From Arctopsyche grandis (taxonomy: Eukaryota > Arthropoda > Insecta > Trichoptera > Hydropsychidae), in assembly GCF_051622035.1 (NCBI RefSeq), contig NC_135362.1:13209501-13273500 (forward strand): a stretch of DNA of 64,000 bases, read 5' to 3'. The translations under genes were made by a program, and so were the position numbers. Below are positions 1-11,400 of the stretch, piece after piece. Numbering within the stretch: position 1 is the stretch's first letter; the number at the start of each line of letters is the position of its first letter. The notes below the pieces were generated by a model. The model was not told where the DNA came from. It saw only the letters and a program-made list of their open reading frames with translations, and did not search any database.

Positions 1-341
1 TTTTGTCAACTATCAATTGAATTCATTTTGTATGGATATATTTTTGAAAGACGTCAATTTCAGTAAAAGTTCAAGCATTGAAACACCTTTATATTATTCT
101 CAATATCATGTGAACTTGCATACACATCGTAATATAAAATATGTAGATTAAAATTGAAAAAGTTATTGCTGCAGTATTCAATCTCAAACATTTCAATTTT
201 ATCAGTATATGTATGTTATTGAAATAATACATCACACATATTATATCGTCTTAATAAAAAGACAAAATAACAATGTATTTCATATATTTAACAAAAAGAA
301 CTCAACGCTTATCTAATATTGTAATGATTGATTTATTTCAG

Positions 342-1229
342 ATATTGTTCTCATTCTTATCGGTGGGTTGGGGTCTCTTGTCGGATATTGACATTGAAAG
401 TGAAAAACTAAGAGTCATCGGTGGACAACGCTTTACTGTTTGGTCACTAGCACGTCTCATCGGACTGCGCACATACCGAGGAAAAGTATACTACACGCCG
501 ACAACCCCGAAGGTTACATCTCCAGTGCGAGCTCAACCCCACTTGTCGCACAGCTTCAGCCAAGACGCCAGTCTAGACTGCGACGATTGCACCCGGCTCG
601 GAGAAGAATGCGACAATTGCCGAGAGAACACAACGATATCCCTCGACAACATGGCTGACAACGCCAGCAAAGAATCCAGACAGAGATTAGACTCTTGGTA
701 TTCGGCCACGTCAAAGAAGAGCACGTACTTCAGCACGACGGGCTCCGATTATATGAGCATAGTAGAGAATAAAAACATTGATGGCGCTAAAAGTCCCGTG
801 TGCGTTTACGGCCCTGCTTCTCGTTTGCCAGCTTTAACCACGTCACTACCGGCAGATTGGAAGTGTATAGAAGGGGAATTCATATCGGTTCATGCAGGCT
901 ATCAACCGTTTTTAGGGGAAGATATCATATTTGCACCCGAGTCGCGTTTGGATGATGGAATCATATGGTTGCTTATAATACGCGGTGGTGTTACGCGCAC
1001 TCAACTGTTGTCGTTCCTCTTGGGTCTGGCTAAAGGTGCCCATGCGTCTGGTTCTAGTAATAGTAATGGTGGACTTCAGCTCATTCCTGTTAGTGCTTTC
1101 CGCATAGTGCCAGAACCCGAGCCCAATCATCCCGCTTACATCACTGTTGATGGGGAAAAAGTAACGTACGGTCCGGTACAGGGTGAAGTGTGTAGTGTTC
1201 AAGCTAATATTATGGTACCATCACAGTGA
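342..1229 (+). CDS. Sphingosine kinase, last coding exon (gene enters from the left)
   Basis: This is the C-terminal half of a sphingosine kinase, the lipid kinase that makes sphingosine-1-phosphate from sphingosine. The exon starts after a good acceptor (tttatttcag, G at 341) and is open to a TGA at 1227-1229, giving about 295 residues. The start reads FSFLSVGWGLLSDIDIESEK, then RFTVWSLARLIGLRTYRG, which closely matches the SPHK1/SPHK2 segment FSVLSLAWGFIADVDLESEK...LRTYRG. The C-terminal part (DWKCIEGEFISVHAGYQPFL, then GVTRTQLLSFLLGLAKGAH, then AYITVDGEKVTYGPVQGEV) matches the C5 region that closes the DAGK-like fold. The middle (about residues 55-170) is low-complexity and Ser/Thr-rich, as in other insect members. 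The N-terminal catalytic half with the GxGGDG-like ATP motif lies outside the window. The ATG at 273 precedes the acceptor and is not a start. A polyadenylation signal AATAAA sits at 1712-1717. Drosophila has two paralogues, so I give no symbol. Confidence 0.88.
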   Translation: MLFSFLSVGWGLLSDIDIESEKLRVIGGQRFTVWSLARLIGLRTYRGKVYYTPTTPKVTSPVRAQPHLSHSFSQDASLDCDDCTRLGEECDNCRENTTISLDNMADNASKESRQRLDSWYSATSKKSTYFSTTGSDYMSIVENKNIDGAKSPVCVYGPASRLPALTTSLPADWKCIEGEFISVHAGYQPFLGEDIIFAPESRLDDGIIWLLIIRGGVTRTQLLSFLLGLAKGAHASGSSNSNGGLQLIPVSAFRIVPEPEPNHPAYITVDGEKVTYGPVQGEVCSVQANIMVPSQ

Positions 1230-4200
1230 TGTCTTCCGAGGGCTGTTATATGCATGTTAGTTCTAACGTGCCGATCTAAAAGCGGGAGTCTTTGCCGAAC
1301 GTATTATTATAACAATGTACAAGTCTGAATTCGATTGTTTCGATGATTGAATATTGTAGATTTCAATGTGAAAATTGATTATTGTATTATGATTTTACGA
1401 AAGCATTCAGAGAACGGCACAGTGTACAAGGATCGATGCGCTCAGTTTTTATTTTTTGTTTCTTTTGATGATCTGTTACAACTGAGTAGGTGTGTGTGTA
1501 TTTGTCATGAAATTTCTCAGTACCATAAAAATGGCCCCATATTATTGATCACTTAAGTTTAAATTTTACTCATATTAGAATTTCTTGATAAAATTACATG
1601 CAAATTTTAATACGATTTACAATAAGGTAAAATTTTATTGTAAATAGAGAGTTTTAAAAGAAAATTTAACATTGTAAAAGATTTTAAAAATTGACTAATG
1701 TACATATTGGAAATAAACCTTGTGGGGAATAGAAAATATGTAATAATCAAAAAAGTGTTCAGAGAGTTCATTTGTTAAATCTTAATTACATACATATATA
1801 TGTAGTACACAATTGAAAATGCTGTTAACTATTAGTATTATAATGAATTTTTTTATATGAATTGTGTTTTTCGTCTTTCGATAGCAATTGCTCACTATTT
1901 ATTTTGTTTCGTCTTACTAATATTTATGTATTCTTTTTTTACCAGAAGATGATTTTTGTATCAATTTATTTTTATTACATGTTGGGTCAGCTTATTCGCA
2001 TAGTTTCTTAATTAATAACATTGAGCAACAAAAAAAAATTTACCAGAGTGGAGACTAATCAATCGTTACTAAGTTTGACTCACTGAATTCGAATAGGACA
2101 ATGGTTTCTTCCGGTTTACAAGATATGGGCGTTTAAAAAAATGCAAAAATTGAGATAAAACCAATCCTTATAAACTCTAGTAAATAATATTATAAACTCT
2201 AGTAAATAATATTATAAACTCTAGTAAATAATTTTATAATAAACTAGTAAATAATAAATAATAATAAAGAAAAGTGTGTTAAAAAAATAAAAAATCACAA
2301 TCAATGGAAAAAACATCCAACTATTGATTCCAATGCTCATTTTTGCAATACAGCAACACTCGATTTTGAGTTAAAGCAAAAGCCAAAAGTTGTAAAAATT
2401 ATGCATTGATTATGCTCATATATCATAAGCGAGTGCAAACCAACAAAAATAATCGTCATATTCGAATTCAGTGGGCCAAACTTAGTAAATATTGATTAGT
2501 CTTCGCTTTGGTAATTTTTTTATTGTTAATTAGCGAAATCAATACCAGGATAAGTTAAATTTTCCAGTACTTATTATTGATTGTTCTATCAGCTTCATTA
2601 TCTATGCAGTCACTATTAGTATTTAACTTTAAAACAAGCCAACCCATTAGTACCAAAAAATTAGATTTACAAGTGTGATAGTATTGAAAAATGCCTTCCA
2701 ATAATAATGCTATCATTTAAATAAGATTATATAGAATTAATATTGTACATAATTGATTTGGGATACTTTGAAAGTAATGACACAATTGTGTTACTTTCAA
2801 AATTGTAGAATCTGTTTTGAAATTGATATTCTAATAATTTTATGGTTATATAAAACAAACAGCAAAGGAATGCCGTGTGGCGAGTTTCATACTGATAAAT
2901 TCATTGTATTGTATTGCATTAAAATATCAGTACTTAGTTCCGATTCTGTGTTCTAAATTCGGATTAAAATATAAATGATAGTCGATTATTAATCAAAGTA
3001 TTAAATTTTGTTGTATCATATTTTTTTTAATAAAAACCTTGGTTTTCATTGTGGATAAATAAAAATTGTAACTACAATAATATTGATGCTCGCTCATTTA
3101 GGAGGCTGTGATAACTGATACATTCCAGTTTTTTTTTTCTATTTTTCTCAAATCATACTTAATTTTGGTGTGTTTTGCATTATTATATTAAAATATAAAA
3201 TAAAATAGACCTGATTTTAACCTATTTATCATCCTTTTACTAATGTATTCCTTGATGCAATAAAATACCTGTACTTGTACCTAATGTATGTGAATGTGTG
3301 TACTTTAAAAAGAAATATTTTTACCGGTGTGTGATGAATCGTATTTTAACATGTAATAAATAGGTTTACTAAAATTTTCAAGTTGTGGAATCGTTTAATT
3401 GTACCTCAAGTGATATATAATATATGCTTTTAGCCAAAACATTTCTGAATATTAAACGATGTTTTTTCTTCTATTTAACTTTGCATTACAAATTCCAAAG
3501 TTGAAATTTTGGGTTCGAAACATGTACGTATGTATTATATGTATGTAGTTGCAATAAATTTTAACGCCAATGATATGAAATTTAAATATACATATATGTA
3601 GATCTTACGCATTCAAAATATATCCATTATTAGAATCTATGCCAATTAAAATATCTTCTCGTTACAGTTTGTGCAATTAATACTACCAGATTTTATCTAA
3701 TGCTGTGATAATGTTATAAATATATTGTTGAAAATATTTTATTATATACGTATAGTGTATCTATGTATATATTCTAAAATTACCTGATGAAGTATGTAAA
3801 TTATGTTTTATTGTTTTGTAAAATATGATGTACCTAACGAATTTTTTTTAATACTTTAAACCGTATTTTTGGTAATTTAAGTTTGTAGTAAGCATATATT
3901 CACATACATATTCAAAAGGGAAGTTGTGTGTTTTAATTATTTATTTTTTAACATATATTATCATAAATATTTTAGTATCATTGATATTTTTAACACGGTA
4001 ACTAAAAATAAACCGACAGAAAATTCCTTGTAGATAAGCATATTTATGAAATTGTATATTTGTTTAATTGTACAGATTTTGGTACAGGTTTATCTATATT
4101 ATTTGAATTTAATCAATGTTTTCTTTATCAGTTTTATTGTATTAATATGCATATAATATTGTGAAACTGAAAAATATATTCTTAGTTAAATATTTCTGTA

Positions 4201-4880
4201 AGAATTCTGTTATCATTGAGAAATATTCTTTTGGGTATATTTTAATCTGTAGAAAAAATGCTAAAACATACATACAGCATATTTAATAAATGTGGAATCA
4301 ATTTATTTCCAAAGGAACCACTCAATTTTAGCATAGTTCTAATTATATTGAAATGAAAAGGTTAGTTGTATTTTTTATTACATTCAATATAAGTTGAAAG
4401 ATTTTACAAATAAACAATTTAAAAAATATATATTTCCGTTAAAATTATGTTGTAGTTTTTTTTAAAGCAAACAAGTATATATATACTTAAAATAAAGCGA
4501 ATAAAAGACAATAGTTGGGTTTACTTAGTTATATTAATAAAATATACATAAACTTTATATAAGACATGTACAAATCTTTAATTCATTTCAAATTTTATAA
4601 CAGGAGTTGAAAATGAAAGTCTTTTGACACACTTTAGTAACCGTAGAGTTATAATTCTTATACTACACATTTACACGACGAAAACGTTGTCTCGGTGAGT
4701 CGAATATGATATAAATTTTAAAACGAAGATTCTATACAGAAGTTAATGCCAACTTGTCCCTTTCCGCAACTTGCTCTAGCTTTGAAACAAACCCTACCAA
4801 CAGTGAATTCTAGTTTCTTTTGTTCATATAATTTAGGCATGTTTTCGAATAATAAAACTCAATATAATGATAAGATAAAA
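1230..4880. other. Sphingosine kinase 3' UTR and AT-rich intergenic DNA
   Basis: The first roughly 500 bases are probably the 3' UTR of the sphingosine kinase, ending near the AATAAA at 1712. The rest is very AT-rich and has no credible coding frame. At 2171-2240 a unit of about 22-24 bases (tataaactctagtaaataat) is repeated three times in tandem and then decays into an AATAAT run. The ANKRD54-like gene on the other strand ends at 4881, so its 3' UTR also lies in this interval. I see no RNA gene or convincing transposon ends here. Confidence 0.5.
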
Positions 4881-5651
4881 TCATTTGGATAAGGTGAGAC
4901 TGTCGATATTCTTAAGCAATAAAGATACCTCATTATCCATTTGCTCTTTAGTACTGACGTTTTCTAATCTCAAACTCAAAGCTTCCATTTCAGTCGCGTT
5001 TGATCTTTGAGTTTTTAGATAACGTAACATCAAATTGACTACCAATTTAATGTCCGACTTTAAGTTTTCCGCATCTACTGAGTTGGACTGCGAACGCAGC
5101 TGCATGAGTTTGAGTTTACTCTGAGCTAGCTGTACGGGATTGCGTCCGTGTCTGTTGAGAGAGGAAATATCCGTGCCGGCGTTGAGAAGATCGATAACTA
5201 CAGCCAAGTGATTGGTGCAAGCGGCTAAATGTAACGGAGTGTTCCCTAGCGAATCTCTCTGGTTGGGATTGGCTCCGTGCGACAAGAGCAAATGGACGAT
5301 GGTTTGATATCCCTGGCAAGCGGCTAGATGCAGGAGACTGCGATGCTGCTGGTCAGATGCGTTGGCGTCCGATCCGCTCGATAAGAGTCTCTCTACGAGG
5401 GCTACGTTGTTGGTGGTGACGGCTAGCCGAAGTCGATGAGCTCGAGCGATGCGAAGTTCGGATTCGAATTGAGCGAATTTTCCACGCCGAGTTTTCGTTC
5501 GCACAGGACCCGCCCTGCTGTTTTCACACATTTCAGTCACGTCGCTTCCTTCTCGCCATTTCGATTGCCAGTCTTCTTCTTTCTCCATATGTTTGACTCT
5601 TTGACACTTCAATGCTAAACACTGACAATAATTGTGTTGATACTCGTTCAA
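4881..5651 (-). CDS. Ankrd54: Ankyrin repeat protein, ANKRD54-like
   Basis: An uninterrupted 256-codon frame encodes an ankyrin-repeat adaptor. The ankyrin block covers about residues 71-190: a degenerate first repeat ([20 protein letters not shown]), two canonical repeats ([20 protein letters not shown] and [20 protein letters not shown]) and a fourth partial one. The second repeat ends in HGANPNQRD and runs into [14 protein letters not shown], nearly identical to the mammalian ANKRD54 stretch [24 protein letters not shown]. The tail [20 protein letters not shown] matches the C-terminal part of ANKRD54 (TSTKEQVDEVTDLL...), which in mammals carries a nuclear export signal. Mammalian ANKRD54 (Liar) shuttles between nucleus and cytoplasm and binds the kinase Lyn; that role is not shown for insects. 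The start is uncertain: Met at 5651 is first, but Met22 (5588) also fits. The long disordered N-terminus of mammalian ANKRD54 is missing, so an upstream exon is possible. Confidence 0.85.
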   Translation of the reverse strand: [256 protein letters not shown]

Positions 5652-7575
5652 GAACGCCCTATTATAACAGGCGAGATGTCGCCCATGTCTTTGTCACATT
5701 TTTTCGTTTGTCATCTATTTTTATTTAGTTTGTTTTTAGTTGTTATTGTTGTTTTTATTTAATATTGGTTTGGCTTAGCAATTGGCCTTGTAAATGTAAA
5801 TGTAGCATTGAGTAAGTGCGAAACGTGATGTCGCAGTTCAGGGATGTCGCTATGGTTGGTGTTACCTGGTTCGGTATTTTATTTTATTTTTAACATATTA
5901 GCCACAGTGACATTTCAGAGTACTGTAACGCGTCACTGTAGCCAGTCACACAATCATAACACAAATAAAGGTATATAAAACATCCGTGCTCGATGATATT
6001 TATAATGGATAAAATCAACCACGGGCGTTGCTCCACAATACTCAACCAATTCAGCGCAGCTTACATTAAACAGGTCAATTTTACCAGCAACCCGGTTGAG
6101 CAGATATATCGCTCTAGATATTGGAGACGTTGCCAATATATAATATTTGTGCGAGCCACGGGAGGAGAAAACGTGTCAGGGTATAGCTTAAAATATGGCT
6201 GCTGCTTTCTCAATGTTCTTTAACTGATCTGGAGCTCAGAATGAAAATGGTAAATGCATTCAAACATCATCCTCTTGTTAATCTTCTATCTTCTCTCTAT
6301 TGCAATTTCATGAGTTAGTTTGCGGTCAGTACCCCCGAGGTACAGGCCGTAAAACTATTGAGTTGGCCAGTGCTTCGCGGGAAGCAATCACTTCTTTCTC
6401 GGCCGTCAAAATAAATTGCTGTGCATAACTTACTCCATCGTTTCATTCGCCCTCCTCCCATAGAATTTTTGGTAATGAAAAAAGTATAAATGAAAAATAA
6501 GTACATTCATAGTATGAATTTCATTCACAAATAAATCAATTCAATAACAAAATTGAGAATAAAAAAAGTATGAGACGGAGGAAACATTGGTTTTAGCCAA
6601 AACACGTCAAAATATGTGCAATTCGACGATTTTATTTATAGTTTAATTTAAATTCACGATTTTTATAAATAAATTATTAAATTTAAATTTATTAGTCGAT
6701 TTACTTCAATACAATTAGATACTCTAGTTGACGCATCCCGTAATACTATTGCAGAAATATAGCACAGTTTGCGCTATCCCGAATCAAAAATAGTGATCTC
6801 ATCTATTTCACAACAATACACAAGTCATACGATGGCATCATCGCGCTCCTGTACAAACATGCAGAACTAACCTCGCCTGGAATTACCTTCGCTACTCAAG
6901 GGCAACGATCCGGTTCGAATTTTCCAGAAGATAATTTCATCACTCGATCGTAAACCTAATATATGACGGGAGGTTGTGTTTCGACCATACCCGTCCTATG
7001 GAAATTCGGTTGAATATAACAAAGGATATTTATTTTTGTTCAGTTTACAAGTTTTTGCGAGTAGAGAATATTCGCGGCGAAGAAGGCTAGTTGCCTGACT
7101 TCAGTGAAAGAGCTGGTTGAACTGCCGTCCGTAGCTGCTGCGCTGGGCAAGATGATGTCATCTTGTTCTCGGGGATTCCTCCGGGCTCAAGGGTATCCTT
7201 TGTGTGGCTGCGCCTCAGGGTTGCTTGATGAGCAACCTTGAGGGTGAGCTGAACGAAGTATTTCGACCAAGTCTGACTTCGTGTTCGAACAGGACACGAT
7301 GATGTTATGGAGGATGAACGAATGAGACGACTGGCATGTTAATGCACGTGTTTATTATATGACAGCTAAAGGCAGAGTGAGTAGTGGCTCTCCGAACCCA
7401 GCCGAGTTGGTTCCCACTCGCAGGAAGGCAACCAAACTCGACCATGTCGTATAAGCGAGCCGCCACAATGTCATTTGTACAGCTTGAGTTCGATGAGGGA
7501 AATAGTTTCTATAGAAATCGACCTAGTTTCGTATAGCACAAGTTGTGCTATATTCCTACACAAGTTTCAATGTTT
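5652..7575. other. Intergenic DNA between the ANKRD54-like gene and ARMC8
   Basis: Both flanking genes point away from here (ANKRD54-like minus, ARMC8 plus), so the interval should hold two promoters. I recognise no coding exon. The 5652-7060 part is AT-rich and unremarkable. The 7080-7480 block is clearly richer in GC, has no long frame and looks like part of a repeat, possibly an LTR, but I could not find paired ends. Confidence 0.4.
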
Positions 7576-7741
7576 CGGTGATTATTCCGCAAAAAGTGAT
7601 CTCGATCACGGAACATCTGGCACCTAAAAACTCCATCAATCGAAATATTGTGATAACTCGAGTGGCAAATATTGCGTATTCGCAATTTTCGTGGCAACGA
7701 TTGTCGTGCGCGCGATCGCAATTTGCGCAATAATCCGTTTA
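7576..7741 (+). mobile_element. MITE copy A, upstream of ARMC8
   Basis: The ends form imperfect inverted repeats of about 40 bases. The left end reads CGGTGATTATTCCGCAAAAA; the right end, reverse-complemented, reads CGGATTATTGCGCAAATTGC. Both continue into GCGATC-GCGCACG. Other copies lie at 19243-19433 (minus) and 37376-37443 (partial, minus), and the middle block containing GTATTCGCAATTTTCGTGGC is shared with the 19.2-kb copy. The right end lies only about 265 bases upstream of the ARMC8 start codon, so the element may form part of the promoter or 5' UTR. I cannot assign the superfamily. Confidence 0.6.
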
Positions 7742-7779
7742 TCGAGTGTTGTCAGGCGCGACGCGTCAAAAACCAGTGC

Positions 7780-8432
7780 TGCCAGTGCAATGCTACGTAG
7801 AAAGAGGGAGAGACCGGTGTCGTTGTGGGCGGGCGGCCGCGAGCCGGTGATTGCGCGTTCAGTTTCCGCGTCGCAGCGGCGCGAGCGGACCGGCGAGGAG
7901 CGCCGCGGTAAGAGCGCAGCCGCGACCGGAGTTGAGCCACGAAAAGGCGCAGAGGCGGAGGCAGAGGCAGTGCAGTGCAGCGCAGTGCCGTGCCGTGCGC
8001 CCTCCATGGTGAGCGTGGCGTCGGCGGCCATGCAGCCGGTCGCAGCACTCATGGTCAGTTCCCCGTCTCTCCTCGCCCCTTCACCCGTCACCCGTCATCC
8101 GTCATCCGTCACGTGCCCCGTTCACATAACCTGGACGCGATCATTCATTCACCCATTCACTCATTCACTCATTCACTCATTCACTCATTCATTAATCGCT
8201 TGGTGTGTGTTGCAGGAGTGCGAGTGCTCGCGCGCGTTCGTGGACGAGCTGTACGCGGGCGAGTGGTGTCGCGTCTCCGCAGCCCTCGTCAGCGTGAAGA
8301 ACGCGGTGATCGGCAGCAACCGGCAGAAGGCGAGCCTCATCCAGCAGGGAGTCGTGCCGAGGCTGCTCCAGCTGCTGCAGCTGCCCGACTCCGCGCCCCA
8401 ACACCTTCGCCTCGACGCGGCCATCACCATAG
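7780..8432. promoter_or_regulatory. GC- and CpG-rich 5' region of ARMC8
   Basis: The sequence changes sharply from AT-rich to GC- and CpG-rich around 7780 and stays so through the first two ARMC8 coding exons. It probably holds the core promoter and 5' UTR, but no TATA box is evident. It creates long open frames on both strands (7636-8091 minus, 7691-8596 plus, 7975-8514 plus). These are composition artefacts, apart from the exon pieces used by ARMC8. Confidence 0.4.
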
Positions 8433-11400
8433 GTCTGCTACCACCACCACTACCCCACCCCCACCCCTCCACCTTATGTTCTCGTCTGTTGGCTTTTCGA
8501 CCATGTCTCTTTAAATGCGACGTTCAAATTGAACGACATTTGGATTTCGTCCAACGGTCCAATCTTTTTATTCGGCGAGTTTTGCCAGACCGATAACGAA
8601 GTTGAATACAAAGTTTACCGTCTGTTTTCGGTCGACGATAAAAGGTAAATTTGTATCTGGGATTCTGTTTTTGACTTTAGTGCACTTTTTGTGTATTTTT
8701 GTACAATTGTTTGAAAGTACCTACATATCTCTAATATGTAATTTCAAAAGAGACTTTGTATGTATGTTTGGTTCGTAGAGTTCGTGACGTTCAATTTAAT
8801 AACAAAAAACAAATGAATTTTCAAATAAATTTAATAAAATGTTTACTATTAGATTGGCCATGTTTAAGCAACTTATATTACAAATACTGAGCGAAGCCGG
8901 GTAAAACAACTAGTCTAATATATAATTTCAAAATAGACTTTGTATCGATGTTTGGTTTGTAGAGTTCGTGACGTTCAATTTAATAAAAAAAAACAAATGA
9001 ATATTCAAATAAATTTAATAAAATGTTTACTATTAGATTGGTCATGTTTAAGCAACTTATATTACAAATACTGAGCGGATCGGGGTAAAACAACTAGTCT
9101 AATATATAATTTCAAAAGAGACTTTGTATGTATGTTTTGTTCGTAGAGTTCGTGACGTTCAATTTAATAACAAAAAACAAATGAATTTTCAAATAAATTT
9201 AATAAAATGTTTACTATTAGATTGGCCATGTTTAAGCAACTTATATTACAAATACTGAGCGAAGCCGGGTAAAACAACTAGTCTAATATATAATTTCAAA
9301 AGAGACTTTGTATCGATGTTTGGTTCGTAGAGTTCGTGACGTTCAATTTAATAAAAAAAACAAATGAATATTCAAATAAATTTAATAAAATGTTTACTAT
9401 TAGATTGGCCATGTTTAAGCAACTTATATTACAAATACTAAGCGAAGCCGGGTAAAACAACTAGTCTAATATATAATTTCACAAGAGACTTTGTATGTAT
9501 GTTTGGTTCGTAGAGTTCGTGACGTTCAATTTAAAAAAAAAAAAAACAAATGAATATTCAAAAAAATTTAATAAAATGTTTACTATTAGATTGGCCATGT
9601 TTAAGCAGCTTATATTACAAATACTGAGCGAAGCCGGGTAAAACAACTAGTCTTATATATAATTTTGTATGTATGTATGTTTGTTTGGTTTGTAGAGTCC
9701 GTGACGTTCAATTTAATAAAAAAAAAAAAACAAATGAATATTCAAAAAAATTTAATAAAATGTTTACTATTAGATTGGCTATGTTTAAGCGGTTTATATT
9801 GCAAATACCGAGCAGTCTGGTAAAAATACTAGTATATACTATTTGAAAGTTTTCAATACCTATTTTCAAATATTATACATATATTCCATTGATGAAAATT
9901 TTACAATGTTTCAGTTCTTCAAATTTATAACGAAGCGACATGCAAATTTCGGTGTTAATTGTGAATGATGATTTAACACTGTCTTTGAAGCAAGTATTTT
10001 CACTGATACGGTTGAACGTTTGAGTCATGTAAAACCGTCCGTGAGCTCATTATATCTCATTTACCCTCTCTTGTGATGTGGTTAAAATAATCAAATAGGT
10101 GTCATCTGACCAAATAAATTATATGTCACTTATAAAATACAGTGATACCTCGATTTACGAACATAAAAGTGCAGACACGCTGAATGGTACTCCGCAGGTG
10201 TTTTTTTTAGATGGTTTTGCTCATACAAATAAGAAATACTACGCCTAGTCTATGCCATCGCAGTCCTTGTTAAAACTCACTCTTTGGATTATTTTATCCT
10301 TGTATCGACATATTTGCCATATGAAAGTTGCGGTAGTCCAATTTTCAGTTCCAAAAACACTATTTCTGTTTGACTTTAATTCGATATGTCCAGAATCTCG
10401 AAAAGCATAATAAATGTATTACAGGCCACCAGTATTTTTAAATATTGCTAAACGCAAAATATTATATTTAATGTTTCGCGAGATGTGGATTTACTTCAAT
10501 TATAATGGCTCATATTAGGGGTTCCAAAAACGCCCGAAATAAAAAGCTGGTTTTCGTTTTTTTTACAAATAAAAAGCCGGTTGGCTGGCTTTCACCGGTT
10601 TTAGAAAAATTCGATTTTTTTTTAAGTTTAAAATTTTTATATGGAAAAAAAAAATTTAAATATGTATATATTTGCATAATAGATATCTATATTATGCAAA
10701 AAAATAGTTTTTTATAAATTAAATTAAGTTATAAACATTATGAACATTCATAAAATCATTACTTTATATTATTATTACAAATAAAACAATTTGTATTATA
10801 TGAACATATATCACAGCCGTAAAATGGCAGATCCTAAATACGCACATATAATTAAATGATTTAAATAAGCTACTATCAAGAATATATTATTTAAAAATAA
10901 TGTGTAACCTCGCAGAAAAACTATAATTGTGGAATCGTGAACTTAATATTAAGAACTGCTGATATTCAAAGATAAAGAGATTTCAAAGTTGTTTTTACGC
11001 ATCTGTTTTAGCTTAAAAAATCCAAAAGCAACCGTTGCAAATTTCGGAAACAAATTCATTTGATCACGAACATTTTAAATCCATAATAAAAGTAGGTATG
11101 TGGCCTCAATATTTAAAGGGCAATTCCTTCGAAGAAAAATCAATTATATTTCGGAAATTCCTATGCATTTTGCCATAAATCATTTGACTACTTTTTTTGA
11201 TGTTTTCAAGTACAAGGATTTGCGATAGTGTGGGATTTGCGATAGATAACGATACTTTCTATACCTGAAGTTGGGTAGGTCATTGAAACTACATACTTCA
11301 ATAGTATTTTATTGGTTTATGACCTGGTCCATTACTAAATCTCAAAGAAACCGCTCAAGAAAGAAAGTAATGTAGCTTTTTTTTTGTTCAAAGAAATATA

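Noticed and set aside
7636-8596. Minus- and plus-strand frames across the ARMC8 5' region
   Set aside because: They are shadows of the CpG-rich ARMC8 exons and ignore the splice sites that give the family-matching protein.
8730-9832. CRISPR-like or satellite array
   Set aside because: The units are contiguous without spacers and have Helitron ends, and the context is a eukaryotic intron. Neither a CRISPR array nor a centromeric satellite fits.
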